The notes: generated from the letters alone by a model not told the origin. DNA of 64,000 nt from Mesorhizobium carmichaelinearum (GCF_900199455.1 NZ_FZQR01000001.1:186001-250000); one strand, 5' to 3'. Shown: positions 8,995 through 19,270, counted from the stretch's first letter. A program made the numbers and translations.

Positions 8995-9036
8995 TTTGTC
9001 CGGTATTTCAGACATAGTGTCTGTATATCGGACAAA
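8995..9036. promoter_or_regulatory. Candidate IclR operator: tandem TGTCYG/CRGACA palindromes
   Basis: Between the divergent importer operon and IclR gene. Four half-sites occur in a row: TGTCCG (8997-9002), CAGACA (9009-9014), TGTCTG (9018-9023) and CGGACA (9029-9034). They form two imperfect palindromes with spacers of 6 and 5 bases. The outer arms TTTGTCCG and CGGACAAA are also perfect inverted repeats of each other. Two adjacent palindromes bound by a dimer of dimers is the usual IclR arrangement. Binding by the adjacent regulator is inferred. Confidence 0.7.
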
Positions 9037-9116
9037 ACGGATGCTAGACTGAGCCTTGACATTTATCAAGCGTCTTGAGACGACGAACCGAAACCATAGT
9101 GGAGGCGGTGGCCGAC

Positions 9117-9917
9117 ATGAGCGACAACGCTATCGATCTGGCCGAACCGGATGCCGGCAAGGATGCTCGCCCCGGCGAGCGGCGGCGCGGCATCGACCGC
9201 GTCATCATGCTGCTCGAGGCGCTGCTGAAGCACCGCGCGCCGATGCGTGTCGGCGATATCGCCAAGATGATCGGCGCACCACGCTCGACCACCTACGAGA
9301 TCGTCAACAGCCTGCTCGACGCCGAAATGCTCGAAAATGTCGGGACGGAGGGCTACGTCTATTTCGGCCGCTCGATGCATCTGTTCGGCTGGGCCTATTC
9401 GCATCACAATGCCCACTACCGCCGCATCATCGAGACGCTGGACCGGCTGGCCGTGGAGACCGGCGAGACCGTCCAGCTGTGCGGCCTGCGCGGCAACAAA
9501 TATGTCGTGCTGGACTGCCGCGACTCGCCAGGCCCCTTTCGCATCTCGAGCGATGTCGGCGTCGAGGTGTCGATCCCGTGGACGGCATCGGGGCGGCTTT
9601 TGCTCGGCCATATGAGCGAGCAGGAGCTGCGCGATTTCATCCCGCCCGCCGACTACACGCTGCCCGACGGCCGCGTCATCGCGCCGGCCGAGTTCTTCGC
9701 CGATGTCGCCACGGCGCACCGGCAAGGCTATAGCGAAACCGCGGCACTTGCCGACCGTTTCACCTGGTGCATGGCCGCGCCCATCCGCGATGGCCACGGC
9801 GCCATCAACAAGACGCTGTGCTTCGTGCTGCCCATCGACACGCCGGAGCCACGGCGCAACCAACTGCTCGATCTGCTGCGCGAACGCGCCCGGACGCTGT
9901 CGCTGACCGACAGCTGA
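9117..9917 (+). CDS. IclR-family transcriptional regulator
   Basis: 266 residues from the ATG at 9117, which has GGAGG eleven bases upstream; a TTG 42 bases earlier is also in frame. It has an N-terminal winged helix (about residues 17-80, RGIDRVIMLLEALL, MRVGDIAKMIGAPRSTTYEIV) and a C-terminal effector-binding IclR domain (about 95-262, ETVQLCGLRGNKYVVLD, TASGRLLLGH). It probably controls the divergent sugar importer and perhaps the amidohydrolase and dehydratase operons, acting at the palindromes just upstream. Whether it activates or represses cannot be told. Confidence 0.92.
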   Translation: MSDNAIDLAEPDAGKDARPGERRRGIDRVIMLLEALLKHRAPMRVGDIAKMIGAPRSTTYEIVNSLLDAEMLENVGTEGYVYFGRSMHLFGWAYSHHNAHYRRIIETLDRLAVETGETVQLCGLRGNKYVVLDCRDSPGPFRISSDVGVEVSIPWTASGRLLLGHMSEQELRDFIPPADYTLPDGRVIAPAEFFADVATAHRQGYSETAALADRFTWCMAAPIRDGHGAINKTLCFVLPIDTPEPRRNQLLDLLRERARTLSLTDS

Positions 9918-9941
9918 AAGAGCCGCCGTCGCGCCAGGCTC

Positions 9942-9964
9942 TCCTCAGCCTGCCGGGCTGAGGA
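9942..9964. terminator. Intergenic hairpin between convergent genes
   Basis: TCCTCAGCC, loop TGCCG, GGCTGAGGA: a perfect 9-bp stem between the 3' ends of the IclR gene and the MFS gene. There is no clear T-run on either side, so a bidirectional terminator is likely but not typical. Confidence 0.5.
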
Positions 9965-9978
9965 CGCAGTGGCCGGGC

Positions 9979-11508
9979 TCAGCCCCGCTTCGGGATCTGG
10001 ATATCCTCGAGCAGGAGCGTCAGCGCCATGGCGACGAAGTAGAGCGCCGCCACCCAGAGGAACATCACATTGAAGCCACTGGAATAGTGGGCGAGCACCA
10101 CGTCGCGGACCGCGGGCGACAGGCTTGACGCCAGATGCGGAGTCAGCCCGTTCAGGCCGTCCGGCAACAACGCGGCGGCATCGGCGGGAAGCTCTGATGT
10201 CTGTCGGTTCAGGGCCCAGGTCATCACCGCGCCGTTCAGCGCCAGTCCCAGGGACGCTCCGATCGTCCGCGCCTGGGTGATCAGCGACGTCACTGCGCCG
10301 ATGTCCTTAAGCGGCGCCGCGGCCTGGATCGCCACGATCAGCACCTGGAACTGCAGGCCCATGCTGATGCCGAACAGGCCCATCATCACCGCCAGCACCC
10401 AAATCGGCGTGTGCGAATTGATGAAGACAAAGCCTATCATCAGCAGCCCGCCAATACCCATCGCCACCACCGGCATCCATTTGTAGCGACCGGTCGCGGC
10501 AATCACCCGCCCGGCGACGATCGAGATGACCATCGAGGTCAGGGAAGCCGGCAGGAACAGGAAGCCGACCTCGGCCGGGCTGAGACCCGTCAGCGTCTGC
10601 ATATAGAGCGCGAAATAGAAGAACATGCCGAGCGTCACCGATCCGGCGACCACCGACACGCCCGAGACGATGCGGACCGTCGAGATGCCGAACAGCCGCA
10701 AGGGCACGATCGGCTCCTCGGCCCGCCGTTCGACCACGATGAACGAAGCGATTGCCGCCAGCGCGAGGACCGGCAGCGCGAAGGTGAGCAGGTCCGGCCC
10801 GGCGGGGTCGAGCACATGATAGCCCCAATAGACGATTGCCGTGGTGCCGATAGCCAGCAGCAAGCCGCCGAGATAGTCGATGCGGTGCCTCTTCTCGTTG
10901 AACCGGCTGCGCATGGCGAATGCCAGGATCGCCAGCACGACGATGCCGATCGGCAGATTGACCAGGAACACCCAGCGCCAGCCGAACAGGCTGGTGATAT
11001 AGCCGCCGGCCAAGGGACCGAGGACCGACGACAGCGCGAACACCGCCGAACTGTAGCCTTGATACTTGGCGCGGTCGCGTGGCCCGAACAGTTCGCCGAT
11101 CATGGCGAAGGCCGAGACCATCAGGCCACCGCCGCCAATACCTTGCAGGACACGCGCGGCGATCAGGCTCTCCATCGACCAAGCCATGCCGCAGACCAGC
11201 GAACCCAGCAGGAACAAGGTGATCGCCGTCAGCACCACGTTCTTGCGGCCATACATGTCGCCGAGCTTGCCGTAGAACGGCGAGACGGCGGCGGTGGACA
11301 GCAGATAGGCGGCGCCGACCCAACCGAACAGATGCAGATTGCCGAGTTCACCGGCAATGGTGGGCAAGGCGGTGACGACGATCTGCATATCGATGGTGGC
11401 CATGAACATGGCGATCAGCGCGCCGAAATAGACGATCAGCGTGGTAAGATCGGGCTTGGTCCCGGCCTCCACGGGCGGCGCATCCGGAAGAGTTGAGTCA
11501 ATGCTCAT
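9979..11508 (-). CDS. MFS multidrug exporter, DHA2 (14-TM) family
   Basis: 509 residues from the ATG at 11508 (GGAG about seven bases upstream); the frame extends further upstream without good starts. About 14 hydrophobic helices. Motif D1-like IDMQIVVTALPTI follows helix 1 (about residue 39). GKLGDMYGRKNV (about 80) is MFS motif A and GGGLMVSAFAMIGELFGPRDR (about 125) precedes motif B/C. The family exports drugs or amphipathic compounds by proton antiport. Head-to-head with a MarR gene, a standard repressor/exporter pair. Confidence 0.92.
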   Translation of the reverse strand: MSIDSTLPDAPPVEAGTKPDLTTLIVYFGALIAMFMATIDMQIVVTALPTIAGELGNLHLFGWVGAAYLLSTAAVSPFYGKLGDMYGRKNVVLTAITLFLLGSLVCGMAWSMESLIAARVLQGIGGGGLMVSAFAMIGELFGPRDRAKYQGYSSAVFALSSVLGPLAGGYITSLFGWRWVFLVNLPIGIVVLAILAFAMRSRFNEKRHRIDYLGGLLLAIGTTAIVYWGYHVLDPAGPDLLTFALPVLALAAIASFIVVERRAEEPIVPLRLFGISTVRIVSGVSVVAGSVTLGMFFYFALYMQTLTGLSPAEVGFLFLPASLTSMVISIVAGRVIAATGRYKWMPVVAMGIGGLLMIGFVFINSHTPIWVLAVMMGLFGISMGLQFQVLIVAIQAAAPLKDIGAVTSLITQARTIGASLGLALNGAVMTWALNRQTSELPADAAALLPDGLNGLTPHLASSLSPAVRDVVLAHYSSGFNVMFLWVAALYFVAMALTLLLEDIQIPKRG

Positions 11509-11551
11509 GGGTGTCTCCGACGTTCGGGCGCGGTTTATGTGCTCACGGCAG

Positions 11552-11606
11552 ATATATGTCAATAACAAATATATGCTATCAGCACATAATTGACATCCGC
11601 ATATAT
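11552..11606. promoter_or_regulatory. Candidate MarR operator array
   Basis: AT-rich divergent promoter region. ATATATG (11552-11558) pairs with CATATAT (11600-11606), and TATATGC (11570-11576) pairs with GCACATA (11582-11588, one mismatch). Both pairs centre on 11579. A further perfect pair, ATGTCAAT (11556-11563) and ATTGACAT (11589-11596), is offset by three bases. Nested palindromes here are expected for a MarR autorepressor; which pair is the true site is not resolved. Confidence 0.6.
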
Positions 11607-11626
11607 TTTTGCTAGCGCGCTCTAAT

Positions 11627-12259
11627 ATGAGCAGTAACGATACCGAGCCAGGCAAACCGGACCGATTTTCCGCCCTGTGTCAAACGCATGGCGATCAGGA
11701 CCTCGCGGATCTGGCGCGCAGCAGTGGCCTGTCCGAAGCAGCAGCCGACGCCGTCGCCGCCATCGATGCGGTGATGAGCAAGGTGCGCCGCTCCGTCCAG
11801 CGTCGGGATTTCGGTCGCCTGATCCTGGCCCGCATCGATCCCTCGCTGGAAGTAAGCCATCTCGATGCGATTATCGCACTCAGCGCGGGCGCCGGCGATA
11901 CCCCGCAGGACGAGGTGACGGTCGGCATCATCGCCGAGCGCATGGGGATCGACCCCTCCCGCGCCAGCCGCATCTCTGCCGATCTCGTCGAGCGCGGCTA
12001 CGCCTTCCGCGTCGCATCGCAACTCGATGCCCGGCGCATTTGCCTCAAACTCACCGCCAGGAGCGAACGCCTGGTGACGGCGGTGCGTCAGACCAAATGG
12101 CGGATTTTCGCCGGGGCACTGGCGCAGTGGGACGAGCAGGACCTGGTGACGTTTGCCACCTTGCTGGAACGTTTCGCGGGTTGGGCCACCGACGAAGTAG
12201 AGATGACCAGGTCGGCGGATGCCGTGAAGCAGATGATGGACGAGACGGAACCGGTGTAG
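11627..12259 (+). CDS. MarR-family transcriptional regulator
   Basis: 210 residues from the ATG at 11627. No strong ribosome-binding site is visible; an in-frame TTG six codons upstream is the alternative. The central winged helix (about residues 80-150) includes TVGIIAERMGIDPSRASRISADLVERGYAFR, followed by a beta-wing DARRICLKLTARSE and C-terminal dimerisation helices. The N-terminus is about 50 residues longer than a minimal MarR. It is expected to repress the divergent exporter and release it on binding a ligand, probably a phenolic or drug-like compound. Confidence 0.9.
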   Translation: MSSNDTEPGKPDRFSALCQTHGDQDLADLARSSGLSEAAADAVAAIDAVMSKVRRSVQRRDFGRLILARIDPSLEVSHLDAIIALSAGAGDTPQDEVTVGIIAERMGIDPSRASRISADLVERGYAFRVASQLDARRICLKLTARSERLVTAVRQTKWRIFAGALAQWDEQDLVTFATLLERFAGWATDEVEMTRSADAVKQMMDETEPV

Positions 12260-12557
12260 GCCTGCCGGGTTGCTCGGACTGCCCGCCCGCAGGATTGTCC
12301 GTGCTGTGCCCTCGGCTGATACCAAGTGCAGGGCCCGACACCATGAAATTCTCTGCGCTTTTCTACACCCCGCGCTGTAGCGCGATGCATTGCATCGTTC
12401 GAAAAGGCGCTCGATCCGGCTAAATTTCACCAGCATGTGCAGTGCTCTGCTTGCCTCCTCCGCAAATAAGTCTGTGGATATTCTCCTTGTGACGAGCGCG
12501 TGTCGTATCCATCAAATGAAAGGTGAGTATCGATAAGCAATCTGGCTCGGGGGACTC
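12260..12557. other. Non-coding gap upstream of the RHS gene
   Basis: About 300 bases without a convincing gene. A short perfect palindrome, CGATGCA-T-TGCATCG, lies at 12383-12397. A GGGGGA Shine-Dalgarno-like run lies 7-12 bases before the RHS start. No T-tract terminator or clear -35/-10 pair was seen. Confidence 0.5.
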
Positions 12558-15500
12558 ATGAAACGGTTGCTTGTTGGTGTGGCAGTGCTTGCCGCGAGTG
12601 TCGTCGGCACGGATATTTCTGCCGTTTCTTATATTAGCCGAAGTGCAGGTATGGCCGCACTTGCGCAGGAGAGCCCGGGCTCTTCGGCAGCTGCCGGAAA
12701 TTCTGCCGCCGGTTACGGCAATGGCGGGGCGGCGCTGGGAGCCGGCGGACAGGCGGCTAGCAGTCCGGCGGATTCGTCGGCGCAGACGCCATCAACCGAA
12801 GGTGCTTCATCGGCGACCGGCAGCCCGGATTCGGCGGCCAAGGTCGGCGCCGAGCCGGCCGATGCCGAAGCCGCCGACGGCACGGATGCCAAGACCACCG
12901 AGGCCGAGACGGCGGCGAAGACAACCGATGCTGAGGCCGCGCCCGCAGCGCAGGCTGCTGTCGCCGCTGCTACAACAACCACGACCAGCAGCGACCCTGA
13001 GGCCATCGGCACGCCGAAGGTGGATCTGCCGAAGGCAGCCGGCAATGGCAATCTCGGCTATGCCATCGGCATCGACGTGCCGGCCTTCCACGGCATCGAG
13101 CCGCAGATCGCGCTGAACTACAATTCCTCGCGCAAGACCAAGACCGGCGGGCTCTACCAGGGCTGGCTCGGCTATGCCTGGGGTCTCGACGGTTTTGATG
13201 TCATCGAGCGGGCGACGCCCGGCTATGGCATGCCGGCCTACGATGCCAATGACATTTATCTGCTCGACGGCCAGGCCATGGTTGCCTGTGTTGCCGGCAT
13301 GGTGTCGCCATCCTGTTCGACCGGCGGCACGCATGCGACCGAGAATGAGAGCTATCGCCGCATTGCGCTGAACAGCACCACCAATGAATGGAAAGTGACG
13401 GACCGCGACGGTACCGTCTCGACCTTCCGCTCGGTGGCGGCGGTTGCCAACCTGACGCCCACGGCGGGAACGCCAGCCTACGATCTGGCCTTCAGCTATC
13501 GCTGGCTATTGACCTCCGTCACGGACACGAACGGCAACACGGTCAGCTACGGCTACACTTGCCCGGCAAGCCCGGTCTGCTACCCCGACAGTGTCAGCTA
13601 CAACGGCACGATCGTAAAATTCTATCTGGAGACCCGTCCGGACATGATCCTGATGGGCAATGGCCGCGACATTTCCGAGACCAGCCAGCGCATCAAGGCG
13701 ATCGGCGTCACCGTCTCCGGCGCGGTGCGCGGCGCCTACAAGCTGACCTATGACCAGGCGCCGTTCTCCAACACCTCGCGACTGACCCAGGTCACCCGCT
13801 ACGGCACCGACGCCACCAGCACGGTCGACGGCACCATCACCGGTGGGACGGCAAAGGTGCTCGGCCAGATGACCTATCAGAATACCGATGGGGTCTACGC
13901 GAGCGGGCCCGTTTCGTTCGGAAACCAGCGAGCGCCGAATCAGGTTGGCGATCTGGATCTCGACGGCCGGGACGAGATCTTCGGCGACAAGATCACACAG
14001 GTGGATACATGTACACCTAGACAAGGTCCTTGCCCCGCCATGCAGCGTACCAAATACATTTACAAGTTCAACTCGAGCGGTGCGTTAAGTGCAACCATCT
14101 CACTGCTGCTCGACACGACTAACTATGTGGATCCTGATAATCCCACCTTCTTCTCTCAGCCTGGCCGGTTATTAGCAACCAAGAACACCTTGGATTTCGC
14201 TGATACGCTAGTAACTGCCTTTACAGACGGACATACCGGTCGCACAACCTACACGCCACACAATTCGATCGTTGAAACAAACACTTCGTTGGGGCTGACT
14301 AAAGTTTCCTGTAGGCCTGCACCCGTCGGCTACGAAGCGGTATGTGGGGGATTTTCAACCAACCCACCATCACCCGACCCTATTATCGAGGACACTAATG
14401 GTGACGGTGTTGATACCCTGAACGCTTACAGTTCCAATTATCGTGTCTACGGCGTTGGCGATTTTCTCGGCAACGGCAAACAACAGCCGCTCATCTGGGG
14501 TCCCGGCGGAACGTCAACGAAAGGCATGCTTTCTAACGGCACCTGGCAACCAGGCGCAACCTCGCTTCCTATTTCCTGCTCCAGTGGGTCAGGAACACCT
14601 GGTAGTTGCGTTTTGGCCGACGTCAATGGCGACGGCGCGACGGACGTTGTTCAGTACAACGGCACTAACGGCGGTACCCAGATCTGGCTATCGACCGGGA
14701 CGGGCTTCAAGAGCTACAGCGTCGGGTCGCTGCCAGGCCCTACTGCGGTCCTTCGCGACTTCGACAACAGTGGCAGGGCCTCCGTCATCACCATCGGTGG
14801 CACGATAACGTCACAGCCTTACAGGACCGGCCCTGTGCGAGTGTTCTCGCTGCGGCCGTCGTCGACGGCGCTGACGCCGGTTGAGTTCACGCTACCGGTG
14901 GCGCTGACCGCCGGCACGGTTGTCGGCGACTTCAACGGCGATGGCCTGCCGGACTTCACCGACTACAACAACATGTTCATCTCGAACGCGGGCACGGGCA
15001 ATCCGAACCTGTTGAAGCAGATCACCACCGAACTTGGCGGGACGGTCGCGGTCGAGTATGCACCGTCATCGACCTGGGTGAACAACTACCTGCCGCAGCT
15101 GGTGCATGCGGTGACGAAGCTTTCGGTGAGCGACGGCCGTGGCCAGACGGCGGTGTCGAGCTACACCTATGCCGGTGGCAAGTACGATCCGGCGGCGCGC
15201 AAGTTTTTGGGCTTCGCCTCGATCGTCGAGACAAAACCGCTGGCCAATGGCGAGACGGCGCCCTCGAAGATCGAAACCACCTATCGCCAGGACCTGGCGA
15301 GCTATGGCCTGCCGTCGCTGACGGTGTGGAAGGATGGCGCTGGCACCGTGCACAAGCAGGTGGCCGAGACCTATGCGGTCAACACCGCAACAAAACCCTA
15401 CACCGTGCAGAACACGGTGACCGACACGACACTGACCGAGAATGTCTCGCGCACGCTGGAAGTGCGGCGCACTTTCGACGCCTACAACAACGTCACCATC

Positions 15501-18356
15501 CAGGATGACTACGGCCGTACCGACATCAGCGGCGACGAGGTCCGTACCGCCCGATGGTTCGCGCCCAACACATCGGCCTACATCGTCTCCCTACCGCGAT
15601 CCGAGGCGAAGGCGGCCGGCTTCGATGGCTCGTTCCCGTGGATCAGCGTGGTTGCCAGCAACTACGACAGCCAGACCGACAATACGGCGCCGCCGGTCAA
15701 GGGCAATTTGACCCAGGTGCAGAGCTTCAGCGACTACTATTCGACGCCGCCGAAAGCGATCTATCAGTATTTTGCCTATGACGCCTACGGCAACAAGGTC
15801 TCGGCCAGCAACGGCCTCGGCCAAAAAACCGAGTGGGACTATGACGCCACCTATCACCTCTATCCCATAACCGAGCGGGCGCCGCGCTATTTTGCGACGG
15901 GCGGCCAGACGGCGGACACGCGCTTCGTCTCGACGGCGACCTACAACACAGTCTGCGGGCTGCCGGCAACCAAGACCGATCCCAACGGCCTGGTGAAGAC
16001 TTTTGCCTACGACCCGTTCTGCCGGCCCTACCAGGTGTCGCAAAGCGTCACCGGCGCCTATGCCAAGACGCGCTTCGAGAATGAAGGCAATCCAGCCAGC
16101 CAAGCGCTGGTCAAATACACACCGCTGCCCAATGGCGCCGGCGAGGATTTTACCCGCTCCTATTATGACGGGCTTGGCCGGGTCTATCGGGTCGAGACAC
16201 CCGGAGAGACGGCGGCTGGGCCAAGACGCATTGCTGAGACGGACTATGACCCGCGCGGCAATGTGCTGCGTGCGGCCTTCCCGAGATTCGTCGGTGACAC
16301 GGCGCAGTGGACCACCAATAGCTACGACTGGGCCGACCGGCCGGTGCTGACGGTCAATCCGGATGCCAGCCAGCGCTCCTATGCGTATAATCTGGCGACG
16401 GTCGATCTCGTCAATCCGCGGCTCAACGGCGTAACGATGACCGACGAGCTTGGCCACCAGACCCGGACCGCATGGTCGACGCATGGCGATATCGCCGTCA
16501 TCGTTCGCGACGTGGCCGGCCTCGCGCTGATGGAGACGCGCAGCTACGATCCACTCGGCCGGCTGATCGGGGTGACCGATCCCGGCGGCTCCAACTGGTC
16601 CTACACCTACGACATGCTCGGCAACCGGCTGTCGGCGACCGATCCCGATCTCGGCACCTGGACCTACACCTACGATGCCGCCAACCGGCTGGTCAGCCAG
16701 ACCGATGCCAGGGGCACGGTCACCAATCTCAGCTACGATCAGATGGACCGGCTGACACTGAAGACGGCAACGGCCTCGGGCGGCAGCCCGGTGACGCTGA
16801 CGCAGAACACCTATGACCAGGCGGCGGCTGGTTCTTACAACATCGGCCAGCTGACCACGTCGCAGAATGCAGCGGCGACGCAGAGCTACAAATATGACGG
16901 CTTCGGCAAGGTCGCGCGCCAGGATGCCACCATCGCGGGCCTGACCCACACCACGACGGCGGTGCGCGACGCCTCGGGGCAAACACTGGCCACACAATAT
17001 CTGCCGGTGCAGCTCGACTTCGGCACCTCTGCCGCCCCGCTGCAATACACCGTCGGCAACAGGCTGGCCTCGGCACCAGGCTTCATCACCTCGACACTCT
17101 ACGAGGCCGATGGCCAGACCAGGGAGATCACCTACGCCAATGGCGTGAAGACGTCCTTCACCTACTCGCCGACCCGGCGCTGGGTGACGCGCATCACCAC
17201 GGCCCTTGGCGCCACCACATTGCTGGATCGCCAATACACGCGCGACAACCTCGGCCGCATCACCAACATTGTCGGGGCGTCCGCGCCCGGTAGCTGGAAT
17301 TATGTCTATGACAATGCCGACCGGCTGATCTCGGCGGACAATCTCGGCGACAACACGCTGGACGAAACCTTCGTCTATGCCGCCAACGACAACATGCTCT
17401 CACGCACGCGTGTCGCCGGCACCTATGCCTATCCCTCGGCCAGTGCACCTCGTCCGCACGCGCCAATCTCTGTCGGCGCCAATGCGATGGCCTATGACGC
17501 CAATGGCAATCTGACCTCCGACGGCAGCCGCACGCTCGCCTGGGACGAGGCCAACCGGCTGAAGACGGTCAGCCTTGCCGCCAACACCGTCAATCTTGCC
17601 TATGGCCCGGATGGAGCGCGCGCGAAGAAATCCTCGAGCTTCGCCACGACGCTCTATCCCGACGCCAATGTCGAGATCAATCCGGCGACGCCGGGCGCGG
17701 AGATCTACACACGCTACCCGCATCCCGACATCAAAGTGGTCGGCACGACCAAATACTTCCTGCACCGCGAGCATCTGGCCTCGGTGCGCCTCGTCACCGA
17801 CATGTCGGGTGCCGTGGTCGAAGGCACCACCTACGCCACCTATGGCGAGCAGCTCAACACCGGCTTCCAGACGCAGAAGTCCTATATAGGCGAGCGCTTC
17901 GATGCCGAGACCGGCCTGCTCTATCTCAATGCACGGTATATGGATCCGGTGCTGGGGAGGTTCATCTCGCCGGATGATTGGGATCCAATACTGCCAGGCG
18001 TTGGAACCAATCGATATGCGTATGCCCAGAACGATCCGGTGAATAAGAGCGATCAAAATGGGCATGCCATCGACCCCAATGCCGGTAACGATCCACTCGC
18101 TGCAAACGCCGGTGAAGGCGCGGGCAACAACAGTGCTCAAACTGCAGAAAGCGATAACGACAAGTCGATACCAGCAAATTCTGCTCCGGACGTTCCGGGA
18201 ATGTCGGGCAAAAAACAATCTACGCAACGCGACTTTGAAAGAGAATGGGAGAACCAAGGGATACCGTGTGCATGCGGCAGTCCAATAGGCAGTGGCGGAG
18301 GGGCAATTGGCGGGCCGGTAAGAGGGATGAACTCGGATTTCGTGAGCCATCGATAA
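12558..18356 (+). CDS. Giant Sec-exported SpvB/FG-GAP/RHS-repeat protein (polymorphic toxin scaffold)
   Basis: 1932 residues. A signal peptide ([17 protein letters not shown]) is followed by an Ala/Thr/Glu-rich low-complexity linker (about residues 35-150) and an SpvB/TcdB-N-like beta domain (about 150-440, [20 protein letters not shown]). FG-GAP/VCBS calcium-type repeats follow ([35 protein letters not shown], about 455-800), then many YD/RHS repeats (YDxxGRL, about 850-1700) that form the cocoon shell in known RHS proteins. The RHS core closes with [24 protein letters not shown] near 1795. Only about 110 unrelated residues remain, and the expected toxin domain continues in another frame. 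The segment around 14000-14640 is visibly AT-richer than the rest. Confidence 0.92.
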   Translation: MKRLLVGVAVLAASVVGTDISAVSYISRSAGMAALAQESPGSSAAAGNSAAGYGNGGAALGAGGQAASSPADSSAQTPSTEGASSATGSPDSAAKVGAEPADAEAADGTDAKTTEAETAAKTTDAEAAPAAQAAVAAATTTTTSSDPEAIGTPKVDLPKAAGNGNLGYAIGIDVPAFHGIEPQIALNYNSSRKTKTGGLYQGWLGYAWGLDGFDVIERATPGYGMPAYDANDIYLLDGQAMVACVAGMVSPSCSTGGTHATENESYRRIALNSTTNEWKVTDRDGTVSTFRSVAAVANLTPTAGTPAYDLAFSYRWLLTSVTDTNGNTVSYGYTCPASPVCYPDSVSYNGTIVKFYLETRPDMILMGNGRDISETSQRIKAIGVTVSGAVRGAYKLTYDQAPFSNTSRLTQVTRYGTDATSTVDGTITGGTAKVLGQMTYQNTDGVYASGPVSFGNQRAPNQVGDLDLDGRDEIFGDKITQVDTCTPRQGPCPAMQRTKYIYKFNSSGALSATISLLLDTTNYVDPDNPTFFSQPGRLLATKNTLDFADTLVTAFTDGHTGRTTYTPHNSIVETNTSLGLTKVSCRPAPVGYEAVCGGFSTNPPSPDPIIEDTNGDGVDTLNAYSSNYRVYGVGDFLGNGKQQPLIWGPGGTSTKGMLSNGTWQPGATSLPISCSSGSGTPGSCVLADVNGDGATDVVQYNGTNGGTQIWLSTGTGFKSYSVGSLPGPTAVLRDFDNSGRASVITIGGTITSQPYRTGPVRVFSLRPSSTALTPVEFTLPVALTAGTVVGDFNGDGLPDFTDYNNMFISNAGTGNPNLLKQITTELGGTVAVEYAPSSTWVNNYLPQLVHAVTKLSVSDGRGQTAVSSYTYAGGKYDPAARKFLGFASIVETKPLANGETAPSKIETTYRQDLASYGLPSLTVWKDGAGTVHKQVAETYAVNTATKPYTVQNTVTDTTLTENVSRTLEVRRTFDAYNNVTIQDDYGRTDISGDEVRTARWFAPNTSAYIVSLPRSEAKAAGFDGSFPWISVVASNYDSQTDNTAPPVKGNLTQVQSFSDYYSTPPKAIYQYFAYDAYGNKVSASNGLGQKTEWDYDATYHLYPITERAPRYFATGGQTADTRFVSTATYNTVCGLPATKTDPNGLVKTFAYDPFCRPYQVSQSVTGAYAKTRFENEGNPASQALVKYTPLPNGAGEDFTRSYYDGLGRVYRVETPGETAAGPRRIAETDYDPRGNVLRAAFPRFVGDTAQWTTNSYDWADRPVLTVNPDASQRSYAYNLATVDLVNPRLNGVTMTDELGHQTRTAWSTHGDIAVIVRDVAGLALMETRSYDPLGRLIGVTDPGGSNWSYTYDMLGNRLSATDPDLGTWTYTYDAANRLVSQTDARGTVTNLSYDQMDRLTLKTATASGGSPVTLTQNTYDQAAAGSYNIGQLTTSQNAAATQSYKYDGFGKVARQDATIAGLTHTTTAVRDASGQTLATQYLPVQLDFGTSAAPLQYTVGNRLASAPGFITSTLYEADGQTREITYANGVKTSFTYSPTRRWVTRITTALGATTLLDRQYTRDNLGRITNIVGASAPGSWNYVYDNADRLISADNLGDNTLDETFVYAANDNMLSRTRVAGTYAYPSASAPRPHAPISVGANAMAYDANGNLTSDGSRTLAWDEANRLKTVSLAANTVNLAYGPDGARAKKSSSFATTLYPDANVEINPATPGAEIYTRYPHPDIKVVGTTKYFLHREHLASVRLVTDMSGAVVEGTTYATYGEQLNTGFQTQKSYIGERFDAETGLLYLNARYMDPVLGRFISPDDWDPILPGVGTNRYAYAQNDPVNKSDQNGHAIDPNAGNDPLAANAGEGAGNNSAQTAESDNDKSIPANSAPDVPGMSGKKQSTQRDFEREWENQGIPCACGSPIGSGGGAIGGPVRGMNSDFVSHR

Positions 18357-18736
18357 GCACATCAGGTCCGTTGGGAGAAACCAGCGCTCCCAGAGCGCCT
18401 GGTGCTACCACCGCAGAGCCGACGACGATGGAGGCTCCCAAAGGAGGCACATACTCGCTAAGAAATGAGGCTGGTGACGTTTTGAGGACAGGGCGGACAA
18501 ACAATTTTACCAACCGAGCTGCTGCCCATGCTCGCGCTGACGCAACTAAAGGACTTACATTTACACAAGAGCATCTCACCGATGTACTAAAAGAGCAGAG
18601 AGGCCTCGAGCAAATGCTTCACGAACACTATAATCCGCCCATGAATATGATCTCTCCTATAAGTCAAAGAAATAGAAATATAAATGACTATATGAATGCT
18701 GCTCGCGATTTTATCAGTAGGCTTGTCGGCGAATAG
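18245..18736 (+). CDS. GIY-YIG/URI-like nuclease toxin tip, out of frame with the RHS core
   Basis: 163 codons from an ATG with only a weak AGAGA site. It overlaps the end of the RHS frame by 112 bases in the -1 frame. The C-terminal half reads like a nuclease of the GIY-YIG/URI type: [13 protein letters not shown] and TGRTNN at the GIY/YIG positions, Arg in TNRAAAHA, and the catalytic Glu in [16 protein letters not shown], as in UvrC-like domains. RHS proteins normally end in such a domain, so this is best read as the displaced tip after a 1-base deletion (or 2-base insertion) between 18239 and 18356. Independent translation cannot be excluded. AT-rich relative to the window. Confidence 0.7.
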   Translation: MGEPRDTVCMRQSNRQWRRGNWRAGKRDELGFREPSISTSGPLGETSAPRAPGATTAEPTTMEAPKGGTYSLRNEAGDVLRTGRTNNFTNRAAAHARADATKGLTFTQEHLTDVLKEQRGLEQMLHEHYNPPMNMISPISQRNRNINDYMNAARDFISRLVGE

Positions 18737-18749
18737 GAGAGATTAAAAA

Positions 18750-19214
18750 ATGGGAAAACTACCTTATAAAAAAGGTACCTTATTTGCCATTCCGTTGAGA
18801 TCAGGTGGATATGGGCTTGGCCTGGTAGCCCGCATGGCCCCAAAGGGAAAGATTATTCTAGTATATCTATTTGGACCAATGCGTCTGGAATTGCCAAACG
18901 CGGATGAATTAAGTGACATAAGTCCAGATAACGCGGTCAGGTGCCTTCGGTGTGGCGATCTCGGTTTAATTAATGGAAGTTGGCCAATTATTGGTGAAAT
19001 GAAGATATGGATAGAAGACAAATGGCCTATGCCAAACTTCGTTCATAAAGAAAGCCTTTCTAACCGAATTCTTATTCGAAAATACTCAGATTCTGATCCA
19101 TCGAAGCTGGAGGGTCAAGCTAGCGTAGCTTCAGCGGGCCATTTGGAGCAAGACGGCTTACACGGGTATGAAGTCGTCGAATTGATTCTGACCGACCAGC
19201 TGAAACCCCATTGA
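18750..19214 (+). CDS. Imm26-like immunity protein
   Basis: 154 residues, AGGAG ten bases before the ATG, 13 bases after the toxin-tip stop. The N-terminal pattern YKKGTLFAIPLRSGGYGLGLVAR followed by ILVYLFGP matches the Imm26 family as I know it: soluble cytoplasmic immunity proteins encoded just downstream of polymorphic toxins. No signal peptide or membrane helix. Codon use is AT-rich, like the toxin tip and unlike flanking genes, consistent with the pair moving together. It should protect the producer from the adjacent nuclease; the family call is from memory of the pattern. Confidence 0.65.
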   Translation: MGKLPYKKGTLFAIPLRSGGYGLGLVARMAPKGKIILVYLFGPMRLELPNADELSDISPDNAVRCLRCGDLGLINGSWPIIGEMKIWIEDKWPMPNFVHKESLSNRILIRKYSDSDPSKLEGQASVASAGHLEQDGLHGYEVVELILTDQLKPH

Positions 19215-19270
19215 TCAAGGAATCACGGTAACGATGTGAGCTACGTTGATAGAGCGCTCTTTACACTAGC

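Noticed and set aside
7377..9017. 546-codon plus-strand frame opposite the importer ATPase and binding protein
   Set aside because: Composition is the Arg/Gly/Asp-rich pattern of a shadow in GC-rich DNA, and the minus-strand genes beneath it have clear Walker motifs and a signal peptide.
12383..12397. CGATGCA-T-TGCATCG palindrome as a terminator or operator
   Set aside because: Short, no T-run and far from a recognised promoter; noted only as part of the gap.
15591..17234. 547-codon minus-strand frame inside the RHS gene
   Set aside because: It mirrors the repetitive YD-repeat coding and has no family features or start site.
18206..18222. A-tract GGCAAAAAACAA as a programmed -1 frameshift site for the RHS toxin
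   Set aside because: It is not in the phase needed for a canonical heptamer, and the -1 frame hits a stop at 18236-18238 before the toxin domain, so slippage here could not produce the fusion.
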